Part shown: one piece after another, positions 8,818 to 17,499 of the stretch
How positions within the stretch are numbered: the stretch's first letter is position 1
Layout of the letters: each line of letters starts with the position of its first letter
IMG/VR virus record: IMGVR_UViG_3300031951_000496
Location: 1-38,350 of that record
Direction: 5' to 3' (one strand)
Length of the DNA: 38,350 nucleotides
Source: a virus
Made by a program: the position numbers and the translations under genes
The notes under the pieces: generated by a model
The model's input: the letters and a program-made list of their open reading frames with translations, nothing else
Told to the model about the DNA's origin: nothing
The model's database searches: none

Positions 8818-9308
8818 AAGTTCTCAACCGTATGGAATCCAGACACATATTTGCCGCGCAATGGAAGCACGTGATCCACATGAAAACCATCTGGGCAGTT
8901 TTTGTAAAACTCAACAATAGATCTTAAGTCTGCCCATTTGGGTGTTCTTGCTCCCTTGTCTGCTACGTACTTACGCTTAAGCGCATTTCTGTGATGCGGG
9001 TTTTGCTTTCTCCACTCCCGACTTCTTAGTTTTGCAACTTCTCGTTCAGCATCGGGATTGGCAGCGTACATCTCTCTACGTTTTTGTCTAAGTTTGTCAG
9101 CATTTTTTTTATATTTATTTTTTGTTCGCAACTTTGTTGCTTCTGCATTAGCGTGATAACGTTCTTTTTCTTTTACACGACGACACTCCAAACACGTTCC
9201 GGTGCTTGTAATACGGGCGACAAGATGACCACGTTTACATGGTTTTTCTGGCATGTAAAACTTTTCGCCCTTTTGTTGGGCTTCGTAGCGTGGTCCCCTA
9301 GCACTCAT
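8760..9308 (-). CDS. HNH homing endonuclease (zinc-binding N-terminus)
   Basis: 182 residues. N-terminal C24xxxH28...C39xxC42 looks like a zinc site. The middle (45-115) is extremely Lys/Arg-rich and would bind DNA. The C-terminal HNH core is H143-V-D145-H146...N163LQYLP...EN, the form common in free-standing phage HNH endonucleases. Such enzymes cut cognate DNA lacking the gene and spread by repair. ATG overlaps the stop of the upstream virion-type gene by 4 bases (ATGA), so it is probably translated by coupling. It has no role in the virion and is best seen as a selfish insert. Active-site residues look intact. Confidence 0.92.
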   Translation of the reverse strand: MSARGPRYEAQQKGEKFYMPEKPCKRGHLVARITSTGTCLECRRVKEKERYHANAEATKLRTKNKYKKNADKLRQKRREMYAANPDAEREVAKLRSREWRKQNPHHRNALKRKYVADKGARTPKWADLRSIVEFYKNCPDGFHVDHVLPLRGKYVSGFHTVENLQYLPAIENLRKNNRYTPK

Positions 9309-10255
9309 GCTGGCAAATACTTTCGTGGGTTAATTTCTTTGCCTTGGCTCTTCCGACCGGTTCGTGCTTTACGAACTCGATCCATCATTTCATAAAGTTT
9401 TCTAGCACCCGCATCCGTCGATCCGTTACCAAGATGAGACACCACATCTGCTGGCACAACAAACTCAGAATCGGCAAGCCTGGCTGGTTGTTTTCCGCCT
9501 ATGCTGGCAGGAATGCTGTCAGACATTCCATCGCCCGGCCCTTTTAGTAGACGGCCACCATCGGAGTAAGAACCCAGATGACCACCTTTCATGTAGCGCT
9601 GTGCTACTGCGGTGTCTGCTAGACCACCACCTGCCATTGCCGTGCGATACCGGTCAGGGTTGTAGCTGAATCGACTGAGGGGACCGCTGTACTCTTCTTC
9701 TTCGGGAAGACCTGGTCTGTCATAAGACTGCCCAATCGCCGCCGTCGTTGCGCCCAAACCAGCAGGCATAAGCACGGGATTTCTAGCGTAAAAGGAATTG
9801 ATGGACGGGAAAGTAGGAGACCCTGCCGTGCCCATTTGGCTAGCACCAACATCAGACGCTAAGTTTTGAGCCATAGCAGAATCTGCTGCTACTTGAAAAC
9901 CTTGGGACGGGGCAAACGATCCCCCAGCCAACATATCTGTTCCATATCCAGCAGTAGTCGGCGCTGATAGCCCTTGACCAAGCCCCATAGTTGCTGACTG
10001 AGTAGGAGCGACACTTGCTAAATTGGCGGCTTCCGCTGCCGTTGCAACCTGCGAACCGGCGTTAACACCTGTCTGAACACCCGTGCTTGTTGCCCCGGTA
10101 GCTGCACCAGTCCCTGCTCCGGCTATTCCAGCCCCAACGCCACCACCGGCAGCGCCTAAAAGAGCACCCTTAAGCGGGTCTCCACCTGTGATTGCAGAAG
10201 TACCAGCGCCTGTTACGGCACCAATGATCATCGCCTCGCCTACGCCCGTACCCAT
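9305..10255 (-). CDS. Virion-type protein with Gly/Ala-rich hydrophobic N-terminus
   Basis: 316 residues. Residues 5-60 are a Gly/Ala-rich hydrophobic stretch with small-residue packing (GALLGAAGGGVGAGIAGAGTG), able to cross or bind a membrane. Residues 205-250 carry the MAGGGLADT, MKGGHLG and DGGRLLKGPGDGMSDSIPA segments. The C-terminal 70 residues (ARLADSEFVVPADVVSHLGNG to RKYLPA) are a signature seen in many aquatic phage genomes; I know no biochemical function for it. A strong ribosome-binding site, AGGAGG at 10266-10261, sits 5 bases before ATG. A structural or ejected role is inferred from its place between a fibre-like gene and the core block. Confidence 0.88.
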   Translation of the reverse strand: MGTGVGEAMIIGAVTGAGTSAITGGDPLKGALLGAAGGGVGAGIAGAGTGAATGATSTGVQTGVNAGSQVATAAEAANLASVAPTQSATMGLGQGLSAPTTAGYGTDMLAGGSFAPSQGFQVAADSAMAQNLASDVGASQMGTAGSPTFPSINSFYARNPVLMPAGLGATTAAIGQSYDRPGLPEEEEYSGPLSRFSYNPDRYRTAMAGGGLADTAVAQRYMKGGHLGSYSDGGRLLKGPGDGMSDSIPASIGGKQPARLADSEFVVPADVVSHLGNGSTDAGARKLYEMMDRVRKARTGRKSQGKEINPRKYLPA

Positions 10256-10260
10256 GAAAT

Positions 10261-10266
10261 CCTCCT
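10261..10266 (-). promoter_or_regulatory. Strong ribosome-binding site in a 55-base intergenic gap
   Basis: AGGAGG, 5 bases from the ATG at 10255. The gap 10256-10310 is one of the two longest in the window. I see no convincing promoter or terminator hairpin in it. Confidence 0.8.
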
Positions 10267-10310
10267 AAACGCTTGAATTGACATATTATCCGCGATTTAT
10301 TAGCCATTGA

Positions 10311-11204
10311 CTAGGCTACGGTCACCGTCGGAGCTGATCCAGAAATCACCAAAGTATCTATGCTCGGCTTGACTGTTACGTCTGGTAACGCTGATACAAA
10401 CGCAATAGATCCTATTGCCGAGGGTATTGCCGGTCTTGCAAACGGAGAAACCTGCGCTCCGTCGTGAAGCAGGAAAACCCCATCAGTGGGTGTGGTTGGG
10501 TTTCCAGCTAAATCAGTCGCCCAATACAGCTCTACTTCATCCCCAATCTGCATGGAAAATGTTATTTCTGAGTACGCCGACAGAAACCCTTCCTCACCAG
10601 GACTGGCGCTCTTACGGCCAGGAACGGTAAAGATTGTTGCTGTGTTAACTATATCTACGCCATTTACCTTTACCCATGCCGTAGCGTAGTGGATAGCATT
10701 TGCAGTGTTAATGAACTGCAATCTAAACGTGATCTTGTAGACCCCAGAAAATTCTGCGGTGGCCGAGCCTGGAGAGTTAAGCGTCCAACCGTATCCCGAA
10801 TCCAGCGTGTTCCACTTAACGACCGTAGGCGTATTGTCGCCGCCAGCAATCTGGTCTGTCGAGTCTGAGGCAGCGATATGAGGAAAGATAATCCTATGCC
10901 CATGCCCAACAAACGTCCCGCCTACAAACTGCTGCCCACTGAAATGACCGCCGTTGAAATAGCTGCCGTTAAAGACCGTACCGTTAAACGTGTTGCCAGT
11001 AAACACATCGCCAGTGTAGTCATCCCCGCTAAAGTCTCCCCCGATAAACTCATCTGCCCGGTAAGAGTTGGCCTGTTGAGGGGTAAGCGAATCCAACTGG
11101 TTGAAGTACAACCGTAAAGCATTGATTAACTGATCCATCTGCTGACGGTCATACTGCTCCCGTGGCAGAGGAAGAGCTGGGGCGCGGAATCCTATAAGGG
11201 CCAT
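10311..11204 (-). CDS. Fibre-like protein: pentapeptide-type repeats plus jelly-roll domain
   Basis: 297 residues. After a helical head (10-48), residues 53-100 are ten unbroken five-residue units of the form F/Y-x-G-x-x (F53, F58, Y63, F68, F73, F78, F83, F88, F93, F98), each with Gly two residues on. This is the spacing of a right-handed pentapeptide beta-helix, with Phe/Tyr in the usual Leu/Phe place. Residues 120-250 look like a C1q/TNF-type beta sandwich (SGVYKITFRLQFINT, IGDEVELYW). The build suits a fibre or tail appendage: attachment helix, beta-helical shaft, globular tip. It overlaps the nozzle gene stop by 1 base. Receptor or enzymatic role is unknown. Confidence 0.88.
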   Translation of the reverse strand: MALIGFRAPALPLPREQYDRQQMDQLINALRLYFNQLDSLTPQQANSYRADEFIGGDFSGDDYTGDVFTGNTFNGTVFNGSYFNGGHFSGQQFVGGTFVGHGHRIIFPHIAASDSTDQIAGGDNTPTVVKWNTLDSGYGWTLNSPGSATAEFSGVYKITFRLQFINTANAIHYATAWVKVNGVDIVNTATIFTVPGRKSASPGEEGFLSAYSEITFSMQIGDEVELYWATDLAGNPTTPTDGVFLLHDGAQVSPFARPAIPSAIGSIAFVSALPDVTVKPSIDTLVISGSAPTVTVA

Positions 11205-13423
11205 TACCGTTTGCCGTCTGGCTGCGCGTCCAACCTAGGAGCGCCGAGCTGCCACTGCACCCCAAGTCCGTCGGAACTGATCCGTATGGCCATCTGGCGT
11301 CCTCTGGTACGGATGAACACCTGTTCTGTGTACTGGTCTACCGTGGTCTGAATGACCGGCTTCTCGTTCAGAGCGTTGTTGGTAAACACCGAACCAGGGA
11401 AGTTACGGGACCGAACGCCCATAGTAACTTCAGGATCGTTGGCTGTGGAACCACTAAAGTTAATGTCTGGGATCACCCGCTTGGTCAGCATCAGCTTGTC
11501 ACCGTCATCAATGTCAAAGTCAGATGACTGGATAAATGCTTCTAGCGGCAGCGTGTTGTCATTCACCCCTACCTCATGGGTATAGAGGATGCCTGGATTC
11601 TGATCCTGATCCGTAGATACCGCCGTGGGAAAGTCTCTGGAAGATACATCGAGCCACGCCGTGCGAGTCAGGTTGCCGTAGTACCAGATCCGATCTAGGT
11701 GGTTATAGATTACATATCGGTCAACCCAGTTGGAGTTGGCGCTGCAATAGAACCACCAGACTTCGTTGTAGCCTTCGTTCGTTCCGCAGATAACCTGGTC
11801 GGCCTGGTCAAAGTTGATGTCTTTGAAGACATACTCTCTCAGTGTGCATGGCAGCGTCTGTACCCTACCATCATAGGCATAGAACTTATCCAGCCCCATC
11901 CAGTACGTCACGTTGTTCACTGAGATACAAGCCCGTGGCGACATGATGGAAATGTTGTCGGCCAGCTCCTGGAGACCAAACACCTCAATAGTGCCTAGGA
12001 ACTGGAAGCTGTACAGGTGTGTATCTGTGAAGACCACAATCTCCTGCTTGGTCGGCAGCGCCCGGACAATCCTTGATCCACGGGATACCCGAATAAACCC
12101 AGCCGAGTTTGTCAGCAAAGGCGTCCAGACGTTTGGCTGATCCTGGGTGGCCCACCGGATAAGGAGTGGGTCAAAATCACCGACAGACCCAGCGTAAGGC
12201 TGGCATCCAAAGGCAAGAAGGTGTTTATCGTTCTGTGAGACTAAAATCTGATACGCCGACTCTGGTACATCTGCCGGGGCCACACCATCTAAGGTTAGTC
12301 CAGACAAAAGAACGGCTCTAGTATTGAGAGATGACTGTGGCGTTGTAGCCGTACCGCGCACCCAATAATAAATTGGACCACCAGTAGCGAGACCTGTTCC
12401 AGTCGTAATGGCCCGGATGTTCATCACCAGGTCATTGTCAAAATTATCAAAGAACCAATCCCGCTGCGGAAGGTTTACCGGAACCGGGCTGGCCAATCCC
12501 CATCCAGTAGGAGAAGCTACAAGCTGAGCGCTATGCGTACCACTTTGACTGCCAGTTGTATTGATAGCTGCGCCAGCTTGAGTCAAAGATAAGCTGCACG
12601 TACTGCCAGTTGCCCCAACCACGTAATAGGCCACGCCAGCAGAAAGCCCAGTGGGAAGAGCGCCGGTCGTGCTTAAAAGAATAACGGTGTTATCTGCTGG
12701 AGTGTGTGACGCAAATGTCAGTACCGCTGGGGATGCGATGGTCACTGTGAATGTACCAATTGAAGACAGACCCGTTGTTCCACCGAAGCCACCTGTCCCC
12801 CATCCATAACCCGCCGTCTGCGATGCGAAACCTGGGTGGATCTGGCATCCAACAAAAATAGATGTTCCGCCACCACCCGTGACCGTAGATGTAGCCGCTG
12901 TTGATACAACAATCGTAAAGTTATTCGCGTCTGTAACAGATGTTACAGTGTGCTCACCATTCAAAACCGCACTAGGTATGCCGCCGACATCTACCGCTCC
13001 GGCAATCGTGATGTAATCCCCGACCAGGCATCCATGCGCCGTGATGTTGATATTGACTGTGGTTGAACCGTTGGTCGTATCAATGCAATTGTCGGTCGTA
13101 GGAGTCTTAAATGTGTACTCTTGATCCGGCGAAGCAAGTGGGCTACGGATCGGCGTAATGTCATAGAACAGGCCACCAACTTCGATATAGACCTTCTGGT
13201 CCGTACCAAGCGCCAGGAAGTTATCTGAGTACGAAGTAACCCAGTTCCATAGCTGCCGACACGTTCCGATGAACCGTTCGGTCGTGGCCTCTACCCAACC
13301 GCCAATCTTCTGCGGGAATCCTGAATAAAACCGAACTTTGTCGCACTCGTAATAGCCGCCCTCGTTGGCGTAGTTCGTGGTGTCACGATTGACACCAGGA
13401 CGCAGGACGATCTTTTTGAGCAT
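11204..13423 (-). CDS. Tail nozzle protein (P22 gp10 / T7 gp12-like)
   Basis: 739 residues. The N-terminus (MLKKIVLRPGVNRDTTNYAN, then YECDKVRFYSGFPQKIGGW) and the middle (YWMGLDKFYAYDGRVQTLPC, EVWWFYCS, DRIWYYGNLTRTAWLD) are a conserved set from podovirus genomes, usually placed with the beta-propeller nozzle proteins that close the short tail. The C-terminus (FIRTRGRQMAIRISSDGLGV) is also typical. Residues 115-310 contain an inserted Thr/Ser/Gly-rich beta region, probably accessory. It follows the endopeptidase gene by two bases. Family recognition is good; the fold assignment is by analogy. Confidence 0.88.
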   Translation of the reverse strand: MLKKIVLRPGVNRDTTNYANEGGYYECDKVRFYSGFPQKIGGWVEATTERFIGTCRQLWNWVTSYSDNFLALGTDQKVYIEVGGLFYDITPIRSPLASPDQEYTFKTPTTDNCIDTTNGSTTVNINITAHGCLVGDYITIAGAVDVGGIPSAVLNGEHTVTSVTDANNFTIVVSTAATSTVTGGGGTSIFVGCQIHPGFASQTAGYGWGTGGFGGTTGLSSIGTFTVTIASPAVLTFASHTPADNTVILLSTTGALPTGLSAGVAYYVVGATGSTCSLSLTQAGAAINTTGSQSGTHSAQLVASPTGWGLASPVPVNLPQRDWFFDNFDNDLVMNIRAITTGTGLATGGPIYYWVRGTATTPQSSLNTRAVLLSGLTLDGVAPADVPESAYQILVSQNDKHLLAFGCQPYAGSVGDFDPLLIRWATQDQPNVWTPLLTNSAGFIRVSRGSRIVRALPTKQEIVVFTDTHLYSFQFLGTIEVFGLQELADNISIMSPRACISVNNVTYWMGLDKFYAYDGRVQTLPCTLREYVFKDINFDQADQVICGTNEGYNEVWWFYCSANSNWVDRYVIYNHLDRIWYYGNLTRTAWLDVSSRDFPTAVSTDQDQNPGILYTHEVGVNDNTLPLEAFIQSSDFDIDDGDKLMLTKRVIPDINFSGSTANDPEVTMGVRSRNFPGSVFTNNALNEKPVIQTTVDQYTEQVFIRTRGRQMAIRISSDGLGVQWQLGAPRLDAQPDGKR
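12931..12948. repeat. Palindrome copy 3 (TGTAACA-N2-TGTTACA family)
   Basis: CTGTAACAGATGTTACAG is an 18-base palindrome with centre GA, identical over these bases to the copy at 16636-16653. It codes T-V-T-S-V-T in the inserted beta region of the nozzle protein. Confidence 0.9.
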
Positions 13424-13425
13424 GA

Positions 13426-13893
13426 TTAGGCAACCAATCCAGTCAGATAGACCGTCTTCCCATCTTTCTTGGTAGCGGTCAAAACCTGTTTCTTCAGATC
13501 TTTGTCATCGTAACTAACATGAACCCAACCACTGTCAGGTACGCCAGGAGTATAAAATTCCAAAATAAGCTGTGTGTAAGCCAGGTTGTCTCTAATATAA
13601 GCAGCAAGCTCTGCATTTGGCACCCCCGGTATCTCAATATCAGCAGCCATCCCCCGGCAGTGATCCGAGGTTCTCGACCCCCCTACTTTAGCATTTACGT
13701 CTGGCGAGCGATAGCCTGAGTTGACCTTGACGCCTTTTTGATAGTGGTCACGGATAGGCTGTAGTACGTTGGCGCAGAGGTTCAATAGGTTGTTTAGTTC
13801 ATCTGGGCCAGGGTTGTTTGGTAGGTCGTGGCGCAGCGCAGTCTCAGACTTCACCATCTCGGCAAGGCTAAAGTTCTTAGTCAGTTGGGTCAT
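13426..13893 (-). CDS. Endolysin-type peptidase, M15 D-Ala-D-Ala carboxypeptidase family
   Basis: 155 residues, matching a single Peptidase_M15_3 domain. The zinc motif S76-D-H78-CRGMAA-D85 and the distal W123-V-H125 are present; NSGYRSPDVN (58-67) is the usual N-side signature. These enzymes cleave peptide cross-links in peptidoglycan. No signal peptide is seen, so release would depend on the holin encoded just upstream, whose stop it overlaps by 4 bases. It lies in a run of membrane protein genes, consistent with a lysis cassette. A virion-borne wall-degrading role is less likely but possible because the nozzle gene follows. Confidence 0.94.
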   Translation of the reverse strand: MTQLTKNFSLAEMVKSETALRHDLPNNPGPDELNNLLNLCANVLQPIRDHYQKGVKVNSGYRSPDVNAKVGGSRTSDHCRGMAADIEIPGVPNAELAAYIRDNLAYTQLILEFYTPGVPDSGWVHVSYDDKDLKKQVLTATKKDGKTVYLTGLVA

Positions 13894-14288
13894 TTCTTGT
13901 CCTTCATAGCCAGAATCTTCTCAAGCGTCCGACCGCCAAAGTAGAAACTCATTATTAACATCCCCCACTGGCCAAGCAAAGTTACATAGGCTTCATTAGC
14001 GTTATGCCCAAAAGCAGACATCATGGCAAATACCGTATAGACCACCAGAATAAAGATCAGCGTCATAGGCCGAATGTTCTTTGACAACCAAGAGTCAGAT
14101 GCCATGTCATTCTTGGCACGCTCTGTGAGGTTGTCTTGCTCATTCATGTCGGCCTGAAGTTCAGCTAACTGCCCTTTCTGCGCCATCTCCATGAGCTTAG
14201 CCTGGGCCTCTGCCTTGGCAGCAGGATCGGGAAGTACCTTGTCTAGTACCTTCTCTCCGATGGATAGCAGTGCGGCAATGGGTAGCAT
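13890..14288 (-). CDS. Holin, 3TM-type family
   Basis: 132 residues. Residues 1-60 form an amphipathic, charged segment (LPDPAAKAEAQAKLMEMAQ) typical of the Holin_3TM family. Hydrophobic segments at about 73-94 and 100-118 cross the membrane, and the tail is basic. Family members form membrane lesions that free the endolysin at the end of infection. It is directly followed by the M15 endopeptidase with a 4-base overlap, which strongly supports the role. A ribosome-binding site (AGGAAA) precedes ATG. Confidence 0.9.
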   Translation of the reverse strand: MLPIAALLSIGEKVLDKVLPDPAAKAEAQAKLMEMAQKGQLAELQADMNEQDNLTERAKNDMASDSWLSKNIRPMTLIFILVVYTVFAMMSAFGHNANEAYVTLLGQWGMLIMSFYFGGRTLEKILAMKDKK

Positions 14289-14567
14289 TTACTTTCCTAT
14301 CTTCGTACTTGCGACACCTGAGATCACGCCAATCGCTACCAGCATGATCTCTTTCAGAATCTCAAGAAACTTCTGGTCTATGGGGGCCATGTAGTTAAGG
14401 TCATGGTCTACAAACAATACGCTTAGGATGATGCCAAGAGTCGAGATAACCAGCAACGACAGCACGCCAATAACCACTGTGGCCCAAACCATCGTTTGAA
14501 TTTCTTCTGCTGTGTATTTCATACCAGATCCTTTAAGTATGTTCCACACCCTGTGCTTCTCATTCAT
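14289..14567 (-). CDS. Small two-helix membrane protein of the lysis block
   Basis: 92 residues from the ATG at 14567, which overlaps the upstream stop as ATGA. A second start at 14522 (MKYTAEEIQTM) has an AAAGGA site 6 bases upstream and may be the real one; an upstream ATG at 14594 would overlap more. A long hydrophobic helix (about 26-53) and a second segment (about 69-87) flank a soluble acidic loop (DHDLNYMAPIDQKFLEI). Similar proteins occur in cyanophage genomes next to lysis genes. A holin partner, antiholin or membrane anchor is plausible; sequence alone does not decide. Confidence 0.8.
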   Translation of the reverse strand: MNEKHRVWNILKGSGMKYTAEEIQTMVWATVVIGVLSLLVISTLGIILSVLFVDHDLNYMAPIDQKFLEILKEIMLVAIGVISGVASTKIGK

Positions 14568-15037
14568 GACCGGCCTTTGAGCATATACAGCCAAATAGCA
14601 CCAATCATCAGCCCCACAAATATCGACCCCGCCACAAACAACCAGAATCCCAAGAGGATCTGTTCCATCAACCTTGCACGGCGAGCCTTTTTTTCCTGCG
14701 CTGCTTTTGCTATTTCCCGTGCCGCCGCTTCTCTGTTCTGCCGAGCCTTAACCTGAAACGCCTGCCAGTCATCCCACAACCCAGGTCGGCCCTGGTAGAT
14801 AAACATCTCACGCAGTTCTTGCTCTTGCTTCTTTAACTGCTCCAGCGCAAAGAATTCTTCTAGGTCGTTGCGCTTGTGATCAGGTGTTGCTACTACCTTC
14901 TCTTGGATCTTTGCCTTGTTGTCAAAATAGTCAAATACCGCCTTACCAGCCTGGATGATCTCCCCGCTGTTATTTATTGCTTCCTTTATTACTGCAAAGG
15001 CTGCGTTGGCAGCGGCAAGTTCCAACAACATAATCAC
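14564..15037 (-). CDS. Coiled-coil protein with C-terminal transmembrane helix
   Basis: 157 residues. The N-terminus (ELAAANAAFAVIKEAI) is a mildly hydrophobic helix; 40-125 is strongly charged and helical, with the conserved stretch ELREMFIYQGRPGLWDDWQAF. Residues 127-152 form one transmembrane segment, followed by a basic tail. I recognise the family from aquatic phage and cyanophage genomes, but no function is established. First gene of the lysis block, with an AGGAG site before ATG. An inner-membrane lysis accessory (spanin-like or holin regulator) is a reasonable guess only. Confidence 0.82.
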   Translation of the reverse strand: MIMLLELAAANAAFAVIKEAINNSGEIIQAGKAVFDYFDNKAKIQEKVVATPDHKRNDLEEFFALEQLKKQEQELREMFIYQGRPGLWDDWQAFQVKARQNREAAAREIAKAAQEKKARRARLMEQILLGFWLFVAGSIFVGLMIGAIWLYMLKGRS

Positions 15038-15048
15038 TCCTGTTCACG

Positions 15049-15375
15049 TCAACCCCACGGAGGCGTCATAGGCCCGCTAGTTGGGTTCTTTTTCTGCTGT
15101 AACTGAACCGCCAACTTTTCTTTGTAGATCTGCACCTTCACCTGACCCAACGCCTGCTCAGTCCATGCCTGCACTTGTTCTGGTGTTACTTGATCGTATG
15201 GCGTAAACGACGCTGGATTTGGCGCTGAAAGGTTTATAGACCCCGGCATATAGACAGACACACCGTCTTCTTCGGCTATGAGGTTGTAGTATGAAGTTGA
15301 GACTACATCTGTCAACGTACCTTCGCTATACGTCACACCCAGCGTCGGGAACTCCCACCGATATTCAATAGCCAT
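15049..15375 (-). CDS. Small conserved phage protein (DUF7936-like)
   Basis: 108 residues. The pattern MAIEYRWEFPTLGVTYSE, then TPYDQVTPEQVQAWTEQALG and a Lys/Gln-rich helix ending in a Pro-rich tail, is a family common beside tail-fibre genes. I believe it corresponds to DUF7936, but could not check. The N-terminal half looks like a small beta domain. It directly follows the S74 fibre gene, where fibre-assembly helpers often lie; the role is unproved. Confidence 0.82.
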   Translation of the reverse strand: MAIEYRWEFPTLGVTYSEGTLTDVVSTSYYNLIAEEDGVSVYMPGSINLSAPNPASFTPYDQVTPEQVQAWTEQALGQVKVQIYKEKLAVQLQQKKNPTSGPMTPPWG

Positions 15376-15376
15376 G

Positions 15377-17110
15377 TTAGTTACCTTTCATTGCAGCAAG
15401 CTCGGCTTTGACTGCATCTAGTTCATCCTTCAGTTCTTGTATGGCTTTTGTCAGTACAGGTATAAGGCTTTGATACGCCACACTTAGGTACTCACCACCG
15501 GTCTGCACTACACCTTCTACATATTCTTGACCGTCTAATGCGGATTGTAGGTCTTGAGCAATAAATCCAGCATGAGTCCTTATGTCCGTTGTATACCCAG
15601 TGTCTTGGCGATATGTATAAGAAACGGGGCGAATCTTTTGAACAATTGCTAAACCTGCGGTTATGTCCTTGATGTTTTCTTTAAGTCTTTCATCAGACCC
15701 GTCCACATAAGGCCCAGCACCCCAAACGCCAGTACCACCCACTTGTAGGTTGTACGCACCTCGGTCAGAAGTATTCATAACCCACACTTCACCGTCTGAC
15801 CTGATGTTCAATCTAACAGCGCCATTAGTAGCTAGGCTTAGTTCTTTGGCATTGGTTGTACCAATAGCAAAGTTACTTGATGGTGCGCCAGTAAAAAGAA
15901 TTTGACCAACGTTGCTTGCTCCTAACTGACAGGAAATGGAGTTGCTAGTAGCAGAATAGTACGCATCAGCACCAGAATTAAAAATGTGCATTCGCGAAGT
16001 TGGATTGGTTAACCCTATACCTACATTGCCTGTGTCTGTGATACGTGCTTTTTCAACGTCTTCTATTTGTAAAGATAAAAACGTTGACCCCCCAATAGTG
16101 CTTATTGCTGATCCACCATTTACCGAACTAACACGCCCAACATCTAAAACCCCATCTACATCGGGAGCTGGAGCCCAAACAGGTTTTTTAAAAGCAATGT
16201 ATTCAGTAGTAGGGCTTACAGTTTTTGTAGAGTCAAACAACATCATCTCTACACCGCCAGTAGCGACTGCCATTTTGTCGGCGGCAGGAAAATAAATTCC
16301 AGTATTAGTATCTGCTGTTGCTGCCAAAGACGGCACCGTAACCGTTCCGTTACCGAGCAAAATTGTATTAGATGCTTGCCAGGCTGATGCTGTGGAGTTC
16401 CACGCCGGTACTTGTCCGTTGATCGTTCCAGCAAGCCCGGCAATTGCAGACCCACCATTACCAAGCAACAGAGTTCCAGCAGTGATACTTGTCTGGCCTG
16501 TGCCACCATTGGTCACTGGAAGCGTTCCAGTCACCGCTGATGCAAGGTTTACGTTGGACAACGTACCGCCAAGAGTCAGTGATCCGGTAGATGTAACCGT
16601 CCCTGTAAGAGTCAGTCCATTAACCGTACCAGCCCCTGTAACAGATGTTACAGTTCCCCCGCCTGTACCAATAGCAATTCCGCCAACAGTAGCTCCGGTT
16701 GGAAGGTTGGTCACTGCGTTTACTACATCCGTCCCATTATTGTAGAGGTGCATCGTGGCACCGTTAGGAACCGATACTCCTGTCTGACCGGTTACTTTGA
16801 CCGTAACCGCAAAACCACCAGTCGTACCATTCTTGACCACATAGGCTTTTTGCACCGCCGGGACATTGAGTGTTGCAGCTCCGCCAGGCGTACCCGTAAG
16901 GTTGAGGTAAAGCGCCCGAGCGTTTTGTGCGGCATTGGTATCAGTCAGCGTCAACGTTTCAGATGTGCTCGACATTGTCACATCTGCTTTACCCCCTATG
17001 GCCTGCTCAATGGCTGTGCCCAGGTTAGTGTTCGTCGTCTGGCCCCAGGTGGCTACCTGTTCACCCGTTCCAATCAGCTCGACTTTTAAAGGGCTGTATG
17101 TGCTCGCCAT
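15377..17110 (-). CDS. Tail fibre/spike with S74 intramolecular chaperone
   Basis: 577 residues. The N-terminus (MASTYSPLKVELIGTGEQVA) is a known attachment-type leader. Residues 151-235 (GGTVTSVTGAGTVNG, then TLPVTNGGTG) are a fibre module also found in the gene at 20406-21473. The C-terminus is a complete Peptidase_S74 domain: S472-D-E-R-L-K-E-N-I, then the IRPVSYTY and GFIAQDLQSAL motifs and a final coiled coil. S74 domains help the fibre trimerise, then cut themselves off at the Ser of SD. The protein should therefore mature by losing about 105 residues. The region between (240-470) probably binds the receptor. Confidence 0.93.
   Translation of the reverse strand: MASTYSPLKVELIGTGEQVATWGQTTNTNLGTAIEQAIGGKADVTMSSTSETLTLTDTNAAQNARALYLNLTGTPGGAATLNVPAVQKAYVVKNGTTGGFAVTVKVTGQTGVSVPNGATMHLYNNGTDVVNAVTNLPTGATVGGIAIGTGGGTVTSVTGAGTVNGLTLTGTVTSTGSLTLGGTLSNVNLASAVTGTLPVTNGGTGQTSITAGTLLLGNGGSAIAGLAGTINGQVPAWNSTASAWQASNTILLGNGTVTVPSLAATADTNTGIYFPAADKMAVATGGVEMMLFDSTKTVSPTTEYIAFKKPVWAPAPDVDGVLDVGRVSSVNGGSAISTIGGSTFLSLQIEDVEKARITDTGNVGIGLTNPTSRMHIFNSGADAYYSATSNSISCQLGASNVGQILFTGAPSSNFAIGTTNAKELSLATNGAVRLNIRSDGEVWVMNTSDRGAYNLQVGGTGVWGAGPYVDGSDERLKENIKDITAGLAIVQKIRPVSYTYRQDTGYTTDIRTHAGFIAQDLQSALDGQEYVEGVVQTGGEYLSVAYQSLIPVLTKAIQELKDELDAVKAELAAMKGN
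16636..16653. repeat. Palindrome copy 4 (TGTAACA-N2-TGTTACA family)
   Basis: CTGTAACAGATGTTACAG, the same 18 bases as copy 3. It codes T-V-T-S-V-T at the start of the shared fibre module in the S74 fibre gene. Confidence 0.9.
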
Positions 17111-17113
17111 GAT

Positions 17114-17485
17114 TTACTCCGTAGTTTCTGTCTGCATCGCTACCCAAGAACCCGTGACTTCGTCCCACGTATACATACCACCTTCAGGCATAGGTATAGG
17201 AGGTTCCCATTTGGCTATTGTCTCATTCAGTACCCAAGAAGGATAGGGTTTAGGTGGGACAAACGCATCTATGTCGACGTTGTATGTGTACCCGATACCA
17301 GCGTAGTTCTTGCGGATGTTGCCGTGATAGGAGGTCTGTTTCCATGTGCCGCCAAACAATCGTTCGCAAAACGCTGCACCGATGTATTCTTTTTCAACTC
17401 CTGCGGCATCAGCGCAGTCTTTGTTATCCACCACGATGACTTGAGTCACCACATTGTTTTCATCAAGTTTAGCGAAATGCGCCAT
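17114..17485 (-). CDS. Conserved phage protein of unknown function (MAHFAKLDENNVV family)
   Basis: 123 residues. The signature MAHFAKLDENNVVTQVIVV, then FGGTWKQTSYHGNIRKNYAG and MYTWDEVTGSW, marks a family I have seen in many cyanophages and other marine phages, usually near fibre genes. The predicted fold is small and beta-rich with many aromatic residues. No catalytic motif is seen. An AAGGAAG site lies before ATG. A small structural or fibre-associated role is likely from context. Confidence 0.85.
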   Translation of the reverse strand: MAHFAKLDENNVVTQVIVVDNKDCADAAGVEKEYIGAAFCERLFGGTWKQTSYHGNIRKNYAGIGYTYNVDIDAFVPPKPYPSWVLNETIAKWEPPIPMPEGGMYTWDEVTGSWVAMQTETTE

Positions 17486-17499
17486 TTATCTTCCTTTAC

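Noticed and set aside
10256-10310. Promoter in the 55-base gap
   Set aside because: TATTAT and TTGACA-like strings are present, but on the plus strand and without 17-base spacing; only the ribosome-binding site is convincing.
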